Positions 31,590-39,393 of a stretch of 64,000 nucleotides of DNA are shown one piece after another. Location: contig CAYVQP010000013.1 of NCBI GenBank assembly GCA_964452775.1, positions 5,533 to 69,532 on the forward strand, read 5' to 3'. Under the pieces are notes generated by a model. It saw nothing but the letters and a program-made list of their open reading frames with translations. It did no database searches and was not told the DNA's origin. The position numbers were made by a program, and so were the translations under genes. Each line of letters opens with the position of its first letter. Position 1 is the stretch's first letter. This DNA is from JACKCB01 sp964452775. Its GTDB lineage: Bacteria > Chloroflexota > Anaerolineae > Promineifilales > Promineifilaceae.

Positions 31590-31881
31590 GCCGTTTGAAA
31601 TCCCCCTCCTGGACGACAGCGGCCCGATTGTGTTTCGGGGTTGGAACGAGCAGATAACCGAGCGGCATGATGTCGCCAGGTTGAAGAATGGAATCCCGAA
31701 CCCCCTGCGCCGTCCGGTTTTGGCGTTGCCCTGGCGGCTGGAGTTTGAGGTGCAGTACCAGGAGAACCAGTATTGCACGTTGGAGAACTTGCGCCAGGCG
31801 TTCACGATGGGCGGCACGCTGGGGCTGGGCACGTTCCGGCCCTTCTTTGGTCGTTTCCAACTGACGCGCTGGGAGTATTAG
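31327..31881 (+). CDS. Hypothetical protein in the GIY-YIG cassette
   Basis: 184 residues with SD CAGGAGATA before ATG. Balanced alpha/beta composition (KFVVIQVQLSGARPMMFSRFPGDINTQLP, VLALPWRLEFEVQYQENQYCTLENLRQAFTMGGTLGLGTFRPFFG). No known family. Because it lies with a GIY-YIG gene between matching repeats it may be cargo or a partner. Could also be a virus protein unrelated to mobility. Confidence 0.6.
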   Translation: MNTNKFVVIQVQLSGARPMMFSRFPGDINTQLPAAEKMYLTASRQLIIPAINVYSMLVGENTKSVCRQFFGRQGKTIGLGISAYTNIEPFEIPLLDDSGPIVFRGWNEQITERHDVARLKNGIPNPLRRPVLALPWRLEFEVQYQENQYCTLENLRQAFTMGGTLGLGTFRPFFGRFQLTRWEY

Positions 31882-31890
31882 TACGAGGCT

Positions 31891-31965
31891 GGGCAGGGCA
31901 TGGCTGGGCCGGGCGCGGCATGGCGGGGCATGGCTGGGCATGGCGGGGCATAGCAAGGTGTGACC
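31891..31965 (+). repeat. G-rich GGGCA/GGCATGGC array 2
   Basis: Same degenerate units as array 1, ending GGCGGGGCATAGCAAGG. With array 1 it forms direct repeats flanking the 31086-31881 gene pair. Confidence 0.75.
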
Positions 31966-31980
31966 GTTTTTGTAGGGACT

Positions 31981-32008
31981 GGGGCCGCTGGTGGCAGCCG
32001 GCGGCCCC
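31981..32008 (+). ncRNA. UGGCAG-loop leader hairpin H4
   Basis: GGGGCCGCTGG pairs with CCGGCGGCCCC (one U-G) around TGGCAG. AAGGAGACAACAGCC and the ATG at 32037 follow. Confidence 0.7.
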
Positions 32009-32036
32009 GGATTAGACGAAAAGGAGACAACAGCCA

Positions 32037-33017
32037 ATGTTAGACACTCAGAGTACGTCCGTTGCAAACCCGAAAGGCCAGAAGGCTCCGCCGGCCGGCG
32101 CGGGAAGCCCGAAAACGAGGGAAATCCTGCGCATTTTGGAGCGGGTGCAGAGGGCCGGCTATGGGCCGGAGCAGGTTTTTGAAGACTGGCTGGGCATGAT
32201 CGTAGCCACCCTGGAGGTGCTCCCCGGCCAGTTTATGGCGTCGCTGGAGGGCCGGGCGTGGACGGCTTCCGAGGAGAACGAAGCGCTGTTTGGCCGGCTG
32301 CGCGAGCGCTACCGGGCGGACTATGGAGACAATCCGCGTTTCTACCTGGATATGTTTGTGCAGGCGTTCAGTTTGTTGCTGGATTCGGTTGAGGACGGCT
32401 ATCACGACACCCTCGGCGAGCTGTACATGAACGTTATGGGCGGGCGAGTGGCCGGCCAGTTCTTCACGCCGATGGAGATTGCCGGGCTGATGGCCGAGTT
32501 GGCCATTGACGGGGCGGAGGAGCTGGTGCACGACCGTTTGCTTGAGGCGATCCACAAGTCGCCGGCGGCCGCGGCGATGCTGTTGGCCGGCATGATCGTG
32601 CCGGAAGAGCAGCAACTGAACTGGATGATGGCCCGCGTCATCCCGCAGGCGCTGGAGTATTACGATCCGGTGACCGTTCATGACCCGTGCTGCGGCAGCG
32701 GGGTGATGTTTCTGGCGGCGGCCGGCAAACTGCCGGGGTGGATGGTGCAGTTGGGGCTGGTCCGGTTCTACGGACAGGATGTCAGCCAAATCTGCGTGCA
32801 GATGGCCCGCGCCAACATCATGCTGTATGGGCTGAACGGCTTTCATGCGGCGCAGATCGTGTATGACGCTGAGTACAGATTGGCCGGGGCGCTGCAGGTC
32901 GTTGTCAATGGGGGGGAAATACCCCAACACCGTGACGGGAAAGAGGCCGCCGGATGGGTGCACCAGCACGTGACCCAGCTGAGCCTGTTCCCGGCTGTGA
33001 CTGTGCAAGGCGATTAG
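32037..33017 (+). CDS. N6-adenine methyltransferase-like protein lacking the NPPF motif
   Basis: 326 residues. AGQFFTPMEIAGLMAEL (~135-150) and VHDPCCGSGVMFLAA (motif I, ~220-234), then FYGQDVSQICVQMARANIMLYG (~245-265), match type I HsdM-like N6 methyltransferases. The protein ends shortly after, with no NPP(Y/F/W) catalytic motif IV, so methyl transfer is unlikely as it stands. It could bind SAM or DNA, or act with another subunit. SD from the shared AAGGAGACAACAGC leader. Confidence 0.75.
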   Translation: MLDTQSTSVANPKGQKAPPAGAGSPKTREILRILERVQRAGYGPEQVFEDWLGMIVATLEVLPGQFMASLEGRAWTASEENEALFGRLRERYRADYGDNPRFYLDMFVQAFSLLLDSVEDGYHDTLGELYMNVMGGRVAGQFFTPMEIAGLMAELAIDGAEELVHDRLLEAIHKSPAAAAMLLAGMIVPEEQQLNWMMARVIPQALEYYDPVTVHDPCCGSGVMFLAAAGKLPGWMVQLGLVRFYGQDVSQICVQMARANIMLYGLNGFHAAQIVYDAEYRLAGALQVVVNGGEIPQHRDGKEAAGWVHQHVTQLSLFPAVTVQGD

Positions 33018-33031
33018 AGAGGATTTGACCG

Positions 33032-33427
33032 ATGGGCAACATGAGGAATGCAGGATTGGCGGAGTTGAAAGCGGAATTGAAGAAGAAGGATCTCCTTATC
33101 CGGCAGTTAGAGGAGGAGCTCGAGGCGGTCAGGAAGGGGCGCGATATGGTCGTGGCCATCAACGCGGACCTGATTGAGGAGCTAAACGGGATTCGGGAGC
33201 TTCCCGATAGGCATACCGGCCGGGTGAAGTTCTTTGTGCCGGAAGGGTGGGGCTTTATTGTGCCGGATGACGGCGGTGCGGAGATTTTCGTGCATTACCG
33301 GTACGTGCGCGGGCACGGACGCCGGGAGTTGCTGGAAGGCGCACGAGTTGCCTATGAGGTGGCGACAGGAGACCGGGGCACGTATGCCAATGATGTGGTC
33401 CTGCTGCAAGATGGGGACCTCCTGTGA
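33032..33427 (+). CDS. Cold-shock-domain protein with N-terminal coiled coil
   Basis: 131 residues. Residues 1-55 form a coiled coil (ELKAELKKKDLLIRQLEEELEAVRK). Residues ~60-125 are a cold-shock domain: TGRVKFFVPEGWGFIVPDDGGAEIFVHY (RNP1 and RNP2) and GARVAYEVATGDRGTYANDVVLL. Binds single-stranded RNA/DNA, here probably as a dimer through the coil. Might serve as an RNA chaperone or transcript antiterminator for the structured leaders of this genome; inference only. Confidence 0.85.
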   Translation: MGNMRNAGLAELKAELKKKDLLIRQLEEELEAVRKGRDMVVAINADLIEELNGIRELPDRHTGRVKFFVPEGWGFIVPDDGGAEIFVHYRYVRGHGRRELLEGARVAYEVATGDRGTYANDVVLLQDGDLL

Positions 33428-33792
33428 TGAAAACGAACGCGACGCCCGATAGGGACTGGAGAGAGTGCTGTTTTGACAACCACCAGGCCGCCCGCGTGGG
33501 GGTCTACGAGCCGTTTGAGGTGTGGGTGAACGCGCGCACCGGCCAGGCCGAGGTGTTTGTGCGTGCTGAGCATTTCGAGCAGGCGCCTGTTCCGGCCGGT
33601 CTGCCGGCTGAGGTGGAGGCGATGCTGGCTTCAGCCGGCGGTCTGGCTTCAGCCGGTCGTCTGGAACCGGTAGCCGGCCGGCGAGAGCGGTGGCCGCGCG
33701 TGCTGGGCACGATCATCCTGGTTACGTGGCTGATCCTGGCCTGCACAACGACAGCGTTGCTGGCCGCGCTGATGGTGTTGAGGCTGAGTTGA
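33427..33792 (+). CDS. Tail-anchored membrane protein
   Basis: 121 residues from ATG 33427 (GTG 33424 alternative), overlapping the previous stop. Soluble N-terminal domain (GVYEPFEVWVNARTGQAEVFVRAEHFEQ) and a C-terminal membrane helix (VLGTIILVTWLILACTTTALLAALMVL). The VRAEHFE region resembles the gene at 39068 (VFVSPEHFVRM), so the two are related families. Function unknown. Confidence 0.6.
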   Translation: MKTNATPDRDWRECCFDNHQAARVGVYEPFEVWVNARTGQAEVFVRAEHFEQAPVPAGLPAEVEAMLASAGGLASAGRLEPVAGRRERWPRVLGTIILVTWLILACTTTALLAALMVLRLS

Positions 33793-33819
33793 TTGAGCCG
33801 GTTGGACAAGGAGTTGCCA

Positions 33820-34728
33820 ATGACCCCGCAGTTTAATCCTAAGACAGGTGGTAGATCAATTGAATGGACGGACCTGACAATCAACCCCGTTGGGGGCTGC
33901 AAACACGCTTGCCGGTGGGAGATGCCGGACGGTACGGTAGCCGTCTGTTATGCGGAAACGGTGGCCACAAAGGGGCCGGCGCGCAGCAATTACCCGCATG
34001 GCTTTGAGTATCACTACTACCGGCCGCACTTGCTGGACGAGCCGCGAAAGCTGAAGGAGCCCAACCTGATCTTCATGGACAGCATGTCAGATTTGTTTGG
34101 GGTGGCTGTGCCGGACGAGCACACGCGCCGGGTGCTGGACATGGCGCGAAATTATCCCCAACACACGTTTCAGGCGCTGACTAAGGCCCCCAAGCGCATC
34201 CTGAAGTTTCTTGACGCAATTCCCGCTAATTTGTGGGTGGGCGTGTCCAGCGCGCCGGATTGGTTTATGGGCAAGCGGCTGACGGAAGAACAGAAGCTGC
34301 GTTTTCTGCACTCGACGATTGAGGTGCTCCGGCAGGTGAAGGCGAAGAGCGAGGCGCGGGTGGTCTGGATGTCCATTGAGCCGCTGTCCTGGAATATCGC
34401 GCCGCACATGGAAGATCACGGCCTGGATTGGGCGGTGATCGGGGCGGCGACGAACGGGCCGCGCAAGTACCAGCCGGTGGCCACGTATGTGTCAGATGTG
34501 TTGAGGGTGCTCGACCGCGCCGGCACGCCCGTGTTCTTCAAGGGCAATTTGGAGTGGCAGCCGCGCCGGGAAGATTTTCCGGTGGTGAAGGGATGGGATC
34601 AGGCGGTGCGCCGGCGACAGGAGATGGCGGAGACGCACGGTTGGCCGCTGAACCGGATGCTTGCGGCGGACGCGGGCGAAAGCTGGCCGGCTAGTGGGCA
34701 AGGCATCGTGCAAAGGAAGTTGTGGTGA
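33820..34728 (+). CDS. Phage Gp37/Gp68-family (DUF5131) protein
   Basis: 302 residues from ATG 33820 (AAGGAG upstream; TTG 33793 is an in-frame alternative). IEWTDLTINPVGGCKHAC...CYAE, NLIFMDSMSDLFG, FQALTKAPKRI, NLWVGVSSA and SIEPL are the conserved blocks of the DUF5131/gp37-gp68 family, a radical-SAM-like barrel found in many actinobacterial and other phages. Its reaction is not established. Cys residues in GCKHAC...C may bind a metal cluster. Confidence 0.85.
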   Translation: MTPQFNPKTGGRSIEWTDLTINPVGGCKHACRWEMPDGTVAVCYAETVATKGPARSNYPHGFEYHYYRPHLLDEPRKLKEPNLIFMDSMSDLFGVAVPDEHTRRVLDMARNYPQHTFQALTKAPKRILKFLDAIPANLWVGVSSAPDWFMGKRLTEEQKLRFLHSTIEVLRQVKAKSEARVVWMSIEPLSWNIAPHMEDHGLDWAVIGAATNGPRKYQPVATYVSDVLRVLDRAGTPVFFKGNLEWQPRREDFPVVKGWDQAVRRRQEMAETHGWPLNRMLAADAGESWPASGQGIVQRKLW

Positions 34729-34853
34729 TGGACAACGGATTGGATTCGATGACGGTGCACGAGACTGGGTGGGTGATGTGGCTGCCCTGGCGACAGGAGA
34801 CCGGGGCAGGCGTAACGAGACTGAAGGAGACAACCAATGCCAAACAACTATAG
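34728..34853 (+). CDS. Tiny ORF with CSD-gene similarity
   Basis: 41 codons starting at the ATG overlapping the previous stop (TGATG) and running into the next gene. The stretch GGCGACAGGAGACCGGGGCA at 34789 repeats 20 bp of the cold-shock gene (33361), but in another frame. It may be a rearranged fragment rather than a gene. Confidence 0.3.
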   Translation: MDNGLDSMTVHETGWVMWLPWRQETGAGVTRLKETTNAKQL

Positions 34854-35346
34854 CTATCTGAAGGACTTCTACCTCTCTCACGCCAGCCGGCTGGAAGAGG
34901 CGTTGGAAAACATTGCCGAGACGGACGACATTCAGCGCGCGCGCATGATCGCCAGCGCTGCGTTGGGCCGGCCGGCTCCAGACGGGAAGCCGCCGGTCTC
35001 GGATTGGGAAGATCATTACGATCTCATGCGCCGGTTCTGGTCGCTGATGAGCACGTTGGCCAGGTACGTCCTGGTGGAGGTGAAACAGAACTCCGCCGGG
35101 TTCGACGAGTGGGCGGATAATTTGCCGGCCGAAAGCCGCGAGCTGGTCAACGAGTTTGACGGCTGGTTTGTGGCCGGCGTGAGACGATTTAAGCGCTCGT
35201 CGCGCTGGCTGAAGGGCCAGACCGATTGGGTGGCCGAGTGGCTGGCCCAGGGGGAGCGGCTGGTCCCGGCGTTTATGGACCTGCTGGGCGAGGCCGGCGA
35301 CGACGCGGGGGCGGTGAGCGCGCTGCCGGCGGAACTGCCCTACTAG
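34837..35346 (+). CDS. Hypothetical helical protein
   Basis: 169 residues; SD AAGGAGACAACC. Helical and tryptophan-rich (YDLMRRFWSLMSTLARYVLVEVKQN, GWFVAGVRRFKRSSRWLKGQTDWVAEWLAQGERL). No family recognised. Its 3' end (LPAELPY and stop) is part of a 41-bp repeat found again at 36497. Confidence 0.6.
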   Translation: MPNNYSYLKDFYLSHASRLEEALENIAETDDIQRARMIASAALGRPAPDGKPPVSDWEDHYDLMRRFWSLMSTLARYVLVEVKQNSAGFDEWADNLPAESRELVNEFDGWFVAGVRRFKRSSRWLKGQTDWVAEWLAQGERLVPAFMDLLGEAGDDAGAVSALPAELPY

Positions 35347-35363
35347 CTGCTGATGCTGAAAGC
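35323..35363 (+). repeat. 41-bp direct repeat, copy 1
   Basis: Identical 41-bp segment to 36497-36537, spanning the end of one gene, the spacer and ATGCTGAAAGC of the next. The two copies bound a 1.13-kb insert. Confidence 0.95.
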
Positions 35364-35567
35364 CTGGGTGATCAGCGATGGCGAGTGGTTTGAGTTCTAC
35401 GCTGCTGAGACGCGCGGCAAGGCTCGTCTATCACTTCCTCAGCGCCGATATGCAGTTCCTATACCTTGCCGCCAATCGCGACGCAACCCGGCCCGCTGGA
35501 CTGGGAGACCTGCGCCCGGCTTCTGGGGTGGGATGTCGAGGCGATTAAGGCGGGCGTGAATGACTGA
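35353..35567 (+). pseudogene. Frameshifted small gene
   Basis: Starts ATG 35353 as MLKAWVISDGEWFEFYAAETRGKA. Continuity is then found in two other frames: LVYHFLSADMQFLYLAANRDA (+1) and finally PGPLDWETCARLLGWDVEAIKAGVND with TGA at 35567. The three pieces look like one coherent protein broken by two frameshifts. No function known. Confidence 0.6.
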
Positions 35568-35617
35568 CACCGCGCGGCGTGTGGCCGCGTGATTGACTAA
35601 TAAATTGGAGGAAAACG

Positions 35618-35909
35618 ATGAAAGTTGGTGACTATGTGATCGTGCGTACCTACTCAGCCGGTGTGTTTGCCGGCACACTCGCGGCGAGAGATGGCCGCGA
35701 AGTGACGTTGACTGATGCTCGCCGTATCTGGTACTGGCGCGGCGCGGCGTCTCTGAGCGAATTAGCTCTGCGGGGAACGATAGACCCGAGCGGCTGCAAA
35801 TTCCCGGCTGCCGTGTCCGAGGTCTTGCTGCTGGAGGTGATTGAAATTCTGGCTACGACGCCTGAGGCTCGCGCCTCAATTGAGGCCGTGCCGGAGTGGA
35901 GCGCGCGTG

Positions 35910-35920
<11 letters not shown>
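35618..35920 (+). CDS. DUF6948-like protein
   Basis: 100 residues with SD GGAGGAAAACG. VGDYVIVRTYSAGVFAGTLAARDGREVTLTDARRIWYWRGAASLSELALRG matches a family widespread in phages and prophages (DUF6948, recalled from family features). A small beta domain; role unknown. Overlaps the glycine-rich gene that follows. Confidence 0.7.
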
Positions 35921-36068
<148 letters not shown>

Positions 36069-36182
36069 ACCTTTCGCGGCATATGGCCGCTGGTTGCCCA
36101 CTCGCAGACAGGCACTCAAACAGCAGCCGTCTGCGATAGCTCCGGCGGCCATGCGCCCGCCCCTCGGGCGTTGTGAGGTGAA

Positions 36183-36299
36183 ATGATGGACTATCTAACC
36201 AGGAAACAGGCAGCGGCGATTACCGGCTTTCACGTTGAAACTGTCGGCCGGTGGATTTGGTATGAAGGCCGGCATGTTGCAGTGCCGGTGACTGGATGA
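36183..36299 (+). CDS. Truncated excisionase-like helix-turn-helix protein
   Basis: 38 residues with GAGGTGAA before the ATG. YLTRKQAAAITGFHVETVGRWIWYEGRH is the HTH_17/excisionase motif, but the usual wing and C-terminus are missing after GRH. Either a minimal DNA-binding peptide or a truncated copy of genes like 43631. Confidence 0.5.
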   Translation: MMDYLTRKQAAAITGFHVETVGRWIWYEGRHVAVPVTG

Positions 36300-36527
36300 A
36301 TGGCGATGGCAACTAGGTACAGCGACGAGGTAAAGGCTGCGGCGCACTCGCACTTGCTGGCCGGGCAATCTCCGTCCTGGGTGGCCCAGGAATACGAGAT
36401 TCTGGTCGGGACGATTAAAAGCTGGCGACATCGCAGCGAGGGTAGGATGTTGCCCTCCGCTGCAACGGTTGCAACGATTGCAACGGTTGCAACGGTCTGC
36501 CGGCGGAACTGCCCTACTAGCTGCTGA
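36300..36527 (+). CDS. Helix-turn-helix protein, 3' end altered by repeat recombination
   Basis: 75 codons. TRYSDEVKAAAHSHLLAGQSPSWVAQEYEILVGTIKSWRHRS is a homeodomain-like HTH as in terminase small subunits and transposase N-termini. After it comes ATVATIATVATV from a GCAACGGTT repeat and then the 41-bp repeat in a foreign frame, so the natural C-terminus is lost. Confidence 0.5.
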   Translation: MAMATRYSDEVKAAAHSHLLAGQSPSWVAQEYEILVGTIKSWRHRSEGRMLPSAATVATIATVATVCRRNCPTSC

Positions 36528-36537
36528 TGCTGAAAGC
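36497..36537 (+). repeat. 41-bp direct repeat, copy 2
   Basis: Identical to 35323-35363; supplies the start of the adenine methylase gene. Confidence 0.95.
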
Positions 36538-37702
36538 TCCCTGGCCCTATTTTGGCGGGAAAGGGCAAGTGGCGAGCGCCGTGTGGGAACGGCTGGGCGA
36601 CACGCCCAACCTCGTCGAACCCTTTGCGGGCAGTCTGGCCGTGTTGCTGGGCCGCCCGCATTGGGATGCCGGACGTGGCGTGTTTAGGGGCAAGCCGACG
36701 CGGGTGGAGACGGTGAATGACGTGGACGGCTTGCTGGTGAACGCTTGGCGCGCGATTCGATTGGCGCCGGCCGAAGTGGCGGCCCAGTGCGATTGGCCGG
36801 TGTCGGAATTGGATGTACATAGCCGGCACGCCTGGCTGGTCGGTTATGCGCCGGAGCCGGAATCCGGGCTAATTCCCCCGCATATCACCGCTGACCCGGC
36901 CTTGCTTGATGCATATCTGGCCGGCTGGCGGGCCAGCTACCGGCCGAACGACCCGCACGGGCTACGCGAGCGGCTGATGACTGACCCGGACTATTACGAT
37001 GTGAAGGCGGCGGCATGGTGGATATGGGGCGCGTCAACGTGGATCGGGAGCGGCTGGTGCTCGCTGCGGATTGACCGGCATAGCGGCCGGACGGCGGACG
37101 GCGGCGTGAACCACAAGCGCCCCAGTTTGGAAAGAGGTGGAAAGGGCGTAATAGGTATATCCCGCCCTTACCGGCAGCGGCCGAACCTGCGCCCCTGGCA
37201 GGGCGTGGAAGAGACGGGCAGGGCCGGCGAATCGGCCTTATATGAGGTATTTACGGCGCTTTCCGAGCGGCTGCGCCACGTGCGCGTGGTGTGTGGAGAT
37301 TGGACGCGGGTGTGCGGACCCAGCCCGACATACAAGATCGGGTTGACCGGTCTCTTCATGGATCCTCCTTATTCGGCCGAAGCCGGCCGGGCGGCCGGCC
37401 TGTACGCGCATGACGACGCTTCTGTAGCGCATGAGGTACGGCAGTGGTGTCTGGAAGAGATTGAGGACCCGGACGAACGCTTCGCCGGACCCCGGTATTT
37501 GCATCCCAAGCTGCGAATCTGTCTGGCCGGCTATGTGGATGAGCATGATGCGCTTATGCCGGATGAGTGGGAGCGGGTGTATTGGTCGGCGAACGGCGGC
37601 TATTCAAACCAGAGCGGGAACGACAACCGGCACAAGGAGTGCCTCTGGTTTTCGCCCAATTGCCTTAAGCCGGCGGTGGTCAAACAAGGCAGGTTGATTT
37701 GA
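36527..37702 (+). CDS. D12-class adenine DNA methyltransferase (Dam-like)
   Basis: 391 residues. PYFGGKGQ (residues 6-13), VEPFAGSLAVLLG (30-42) and FMDPPYS (~276-282) are motifs X, I and IV of D12-class N6-adenine methyltransferases. A large central insert (residues ~80-240) is typical of phage versions. Protects phage DNA from host restriction or controls expression by methylation. The target is not predictable from sequence. It begins inside the 41-bp repeat. Confidence 0.85.
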   Translation: MLKAPWPYFGGKGQVASAVWERLGDTPNLVEPFAGSLAVLLGRPHWDAGRGVFRGKPTRVETVNDVDGLLVNAWRAIRLAPAEVAAQCDWPVSELDVHSRHAWLVGYAPEPESGLIPPHITADPALLDAYLAGWRASYRPNDPHGLRERLMTDPDYYDVKAAAWWIWGASTWIGSGWCSLRIDRHSGRTADGGVNHKRPSLERGGKGVIGISRPYRQRPNLRPWQGVEETGRAGESALYEVFTALSERLRHVRVVCGDWTRVCGPSPTYKIGLTGLFMDPPYSAEAGRAAGLYAHDDASVAHEVRQWCLEEIEDPDERFAGPRYLHPKLRICLAGYVDEHDALMPDEWERVYWSANGGYSNQSGNDNRHKECLWFSPNCLKPAVVKQGRLI

Positions 37703-37754
37703 GAACGGAATGGGTGTTCGACGCGCCGGTTCCGGCCGGGCAGTAGGAGGCGCG

Positions 37755-38216
37755 ATGAGAGACGAGAGGATTGACCCCTACGTTACCCTGGCGACTGCGT
37801 ACAAGGCGTTGTGCCGGCAGCACCCCAACAAGCGGGTGGACCCCGATGTGTTGTTGGCGGAGGCGAAAGCTGTGCACTGGGAGCGAGGCTTCTGGCTGAC
37901 GCAGGCTTGGCAAGGGCGAACCGCCGCGAATGTGCCGGCAGAACGACTGTACCGGCTGCGCGAGCAGGTAATGAAGCTGATGCGGGAAACGGATGCCAAG
38001 CGCGCTAAGAAATTCGCCAAGACAGTAAACGGCGATCCGCAAACGCTGGCAGACCTGGTCCCGGCGGCGCTGGCCGCGCTGCGCTGGCACAATCAGTGCC
38101 GGGCCGGCCGGCAATCTGAGGCATTTCCCCTGGATTTGACACAAGTGCGCGTCTGGCTGCACCAGCATGATTTCCCGGTGCAGGCCGGGCAGCTATCTTT
38201 ATTTTTAGACAGGTGA
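37755..38216 (+). CDS. Hypothetical protein
   Basis: 153 residues from ATG 37755 (GGAGG upstream). Helical, basic (AKRAKKFAKTVNGDPQTLADLVPAALAALRWHNQ) with a C-terminal QLSLFLDR tail resembling the short sliding-clamp-binding peptide (QLSLF). This suggests contact with the host replication clamp; the rest is unrecognised. Confidence 0.55.
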   Translation: MRDERIDPYVTLATAYKALCRQHPNKRVDPDVLLAEAKAVHWERGFWLTQAWQGRTAANVPAERLYRLREQVMKLMRETDAKRAKKFAKTVNGDPQTLADLVPAALAALRWHNQCRAGRQSEAFPLDLTQVRVWLHQHDFPVQAGQLSLFLDR

Positions 38217-38698
38217 GTATGGTGGATGATGTAGGTCGCGGATTGTCCTTAACACAACTCTTGATGCCCGCGCCGGCCCGGCCGGGATCGGTTATCTATA
38301 CGGCCGGCTATGCCCACACGGAGCCGGCCGAATTGGCGAGGCTGGCCCTGGCCCTGGACGCGGTGGTGGTGGATATCCGCTATTCCCCGCGTAGCCGGCG
38401 ACCGCAGTGGGCCGGAGAGAATCTGGAGTGGTCGTTGAAGAAGCGGGGTGTGCGCTATGAACACGAGCCGGGGCTGGGCAACGTCAATTTCAAGATGCGC
38501 GGCCAGATTCAACTGGCGGACGCGGAGGGCGCTATCAGCCGCCTGCTCCCTATCCTGGAGTGGGAGTCGGTGATTTTGTTGTGCGTCTGCGCGGATGTGG
38601 ACAAGTGCCATCGGCGGCCGGCGGCTGAAGCGCTGGCCGCCGGGACGAGCTGCGAGATTGTGCACCTGAGCTATCGGCAGATGGTGGGCGGCCGGTAA
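38213..38698 (+). CDS. DUF488-family protein
   Basis: 161 residues, GTG start overlapping the previous stop. VIYTAGYAHTEPAELARLA, VVDIRYSPRSRRPQW, GVRYEHEPGLGN and ILLCVCADVDKCHRR are the conserved blocks of DUF488 (YeaO-like), with the Cys-x-C and CHR positions. Function of the family is unclear (possible redox or nucleic-acid role). Confidence 0.8.
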   Translation: MSMVDDVGRGLSLTQLLMPAPARPGSVIYTAGYAHTEPAELARLALALDAVVVDIRYSPRSRRPQWAGENLEWSLKKRGVRYEHEPGLGNVNFKMRGQIQLADAEGAISRLLPILEWESVILLCVCADVDKCHRRPAAEALAAGTSCEIVHLSYRQMVGGR

Positions 38699-38886
38699 GC
38701 CGTTCGTCGGTACGGAACTGAATAAGCGCCGGCTGGCCAACCTGCTACAGAAATTGTCCCGGCAAGGGGCGATTGTTGAAATGTATACGGCATGAAATGC
38801 CGCCCACCGGCATGACCTTCAAGCAGGCGCAACGGGTGAAAGAGGAGAAGCCGGGGCAGCCACGCCTGTTTGCCGATCGGGAATAG
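38697..38886 (+). other. Two small ORF remnants
   Basis: A fragment without start codon (KPFVGTELNKRRLANLLQKL...EMYTA, stop 38793-38795) is followed by a 29-codon ORF from ATG 38797 (MPPTGMTFKQAQRVKEEKPG...FADRE). Both have protein-like composition; they look like remains of a decayed gene. The rest of 38887-39002 shows nothing recognisable. Confidence 0.35.
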
Positions 38887-39002
38887 TGGGTCGCTGATTA
38901 CCGCCCGATAGAAACGCAACGGATGGGTGTCCCGAGACAAGAACAGGCCGGGCAAGCAGTGGCAGATCAAGAAACTTCCCAGGAAACACTGCCCGCACCC
39001 GA

Positions 39003-39031
39003 TTGACATGTATATAACCATATGATACAAT
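39003..39031 (+). promoter_or_regulatory. Promoter P6 (shared family)
   Basis: -35 TTGACA at 39003-39008, 17-bp spacer with TAACCATATGA, -10 TACAAT at 39026-39031. Drives 39068. Confidence 0.85.
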
Positions 39032-39067
39032 GTGGGGGAAGTGCGGCAAATTGAACGGAGGCAGTGA

Positions 39068-39361
39068 ATGAAAACAGCGGGATTTGACAGCATTGACAGC
39101 ACCAGGGCGCTCCCCATCGTGGCCGAACTGGGGCTGGAGTTGTGGGAGAACGCCAATACCAGGGAACGCGACGTGTTTGTGTCGCCGGAACACTTTGTCC
39201 GGATGGCAGCCGGTATTGAGGTGGCGGTGGACTACCGGAAGCTACGCATTCCGCCGGCGATAACGGTGGAGCAGTGGGCCGCCGGCCGCGTGTATGTGAT
39301 CCCGCCGCCCCGCGCCGAATATGGGGTAATTTGCCCGAATTGTGGCTGCCGGGTTGATTGA
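39068..39361 (+). CDS. Hypothetical protein with C-terminal zinc site
   Basis: 97 residues, SD GGAGG. LGLELWENANTRERDVFVSPEHFVRMAAG resembles the N-terminal domain of 33427. Ends YGVICPNCGCRVD, a CxxCxC likely zinc site. A dyad-motif copy (GGGGTAATTTGCCC, 39323-39336) lies in its last codons, upstream of P7. Confidence 0.6.
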   Translation: MKTAGFDSIDSTRALPIVAELGLELWENANTRERDVFVSPEHFVRMAAGIEVAVDYRKLRIPPAITVEQWAAGRVYVIPPPRAEYGVICPNCGCRVD

Positions 39362-39386
39362 TTGCCGAATAACGGCGTGATATAAT
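39358..39386 (+). promoter_or_regulatory. Promoter P7 driving a leaderless transcript
   Basis: -35 TTGATT at 39358-39363, 17-bp spacer with TAACGGCGTGA, -10 TATAAT at 39381-39386. Only seven bases separate the -10 from ATG 39394, so transcription likely starts at the start codon. Confidence 0.75.
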
Positions 39387-39393
39387 GGGGTAG

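Noticed and set aside
34661..34861. 66-codon ORF across the DUF5131 gene end
   Set aside because: Out of frame with the well-supported DUF5131 gene; only its last part resembles a CSD fragment.
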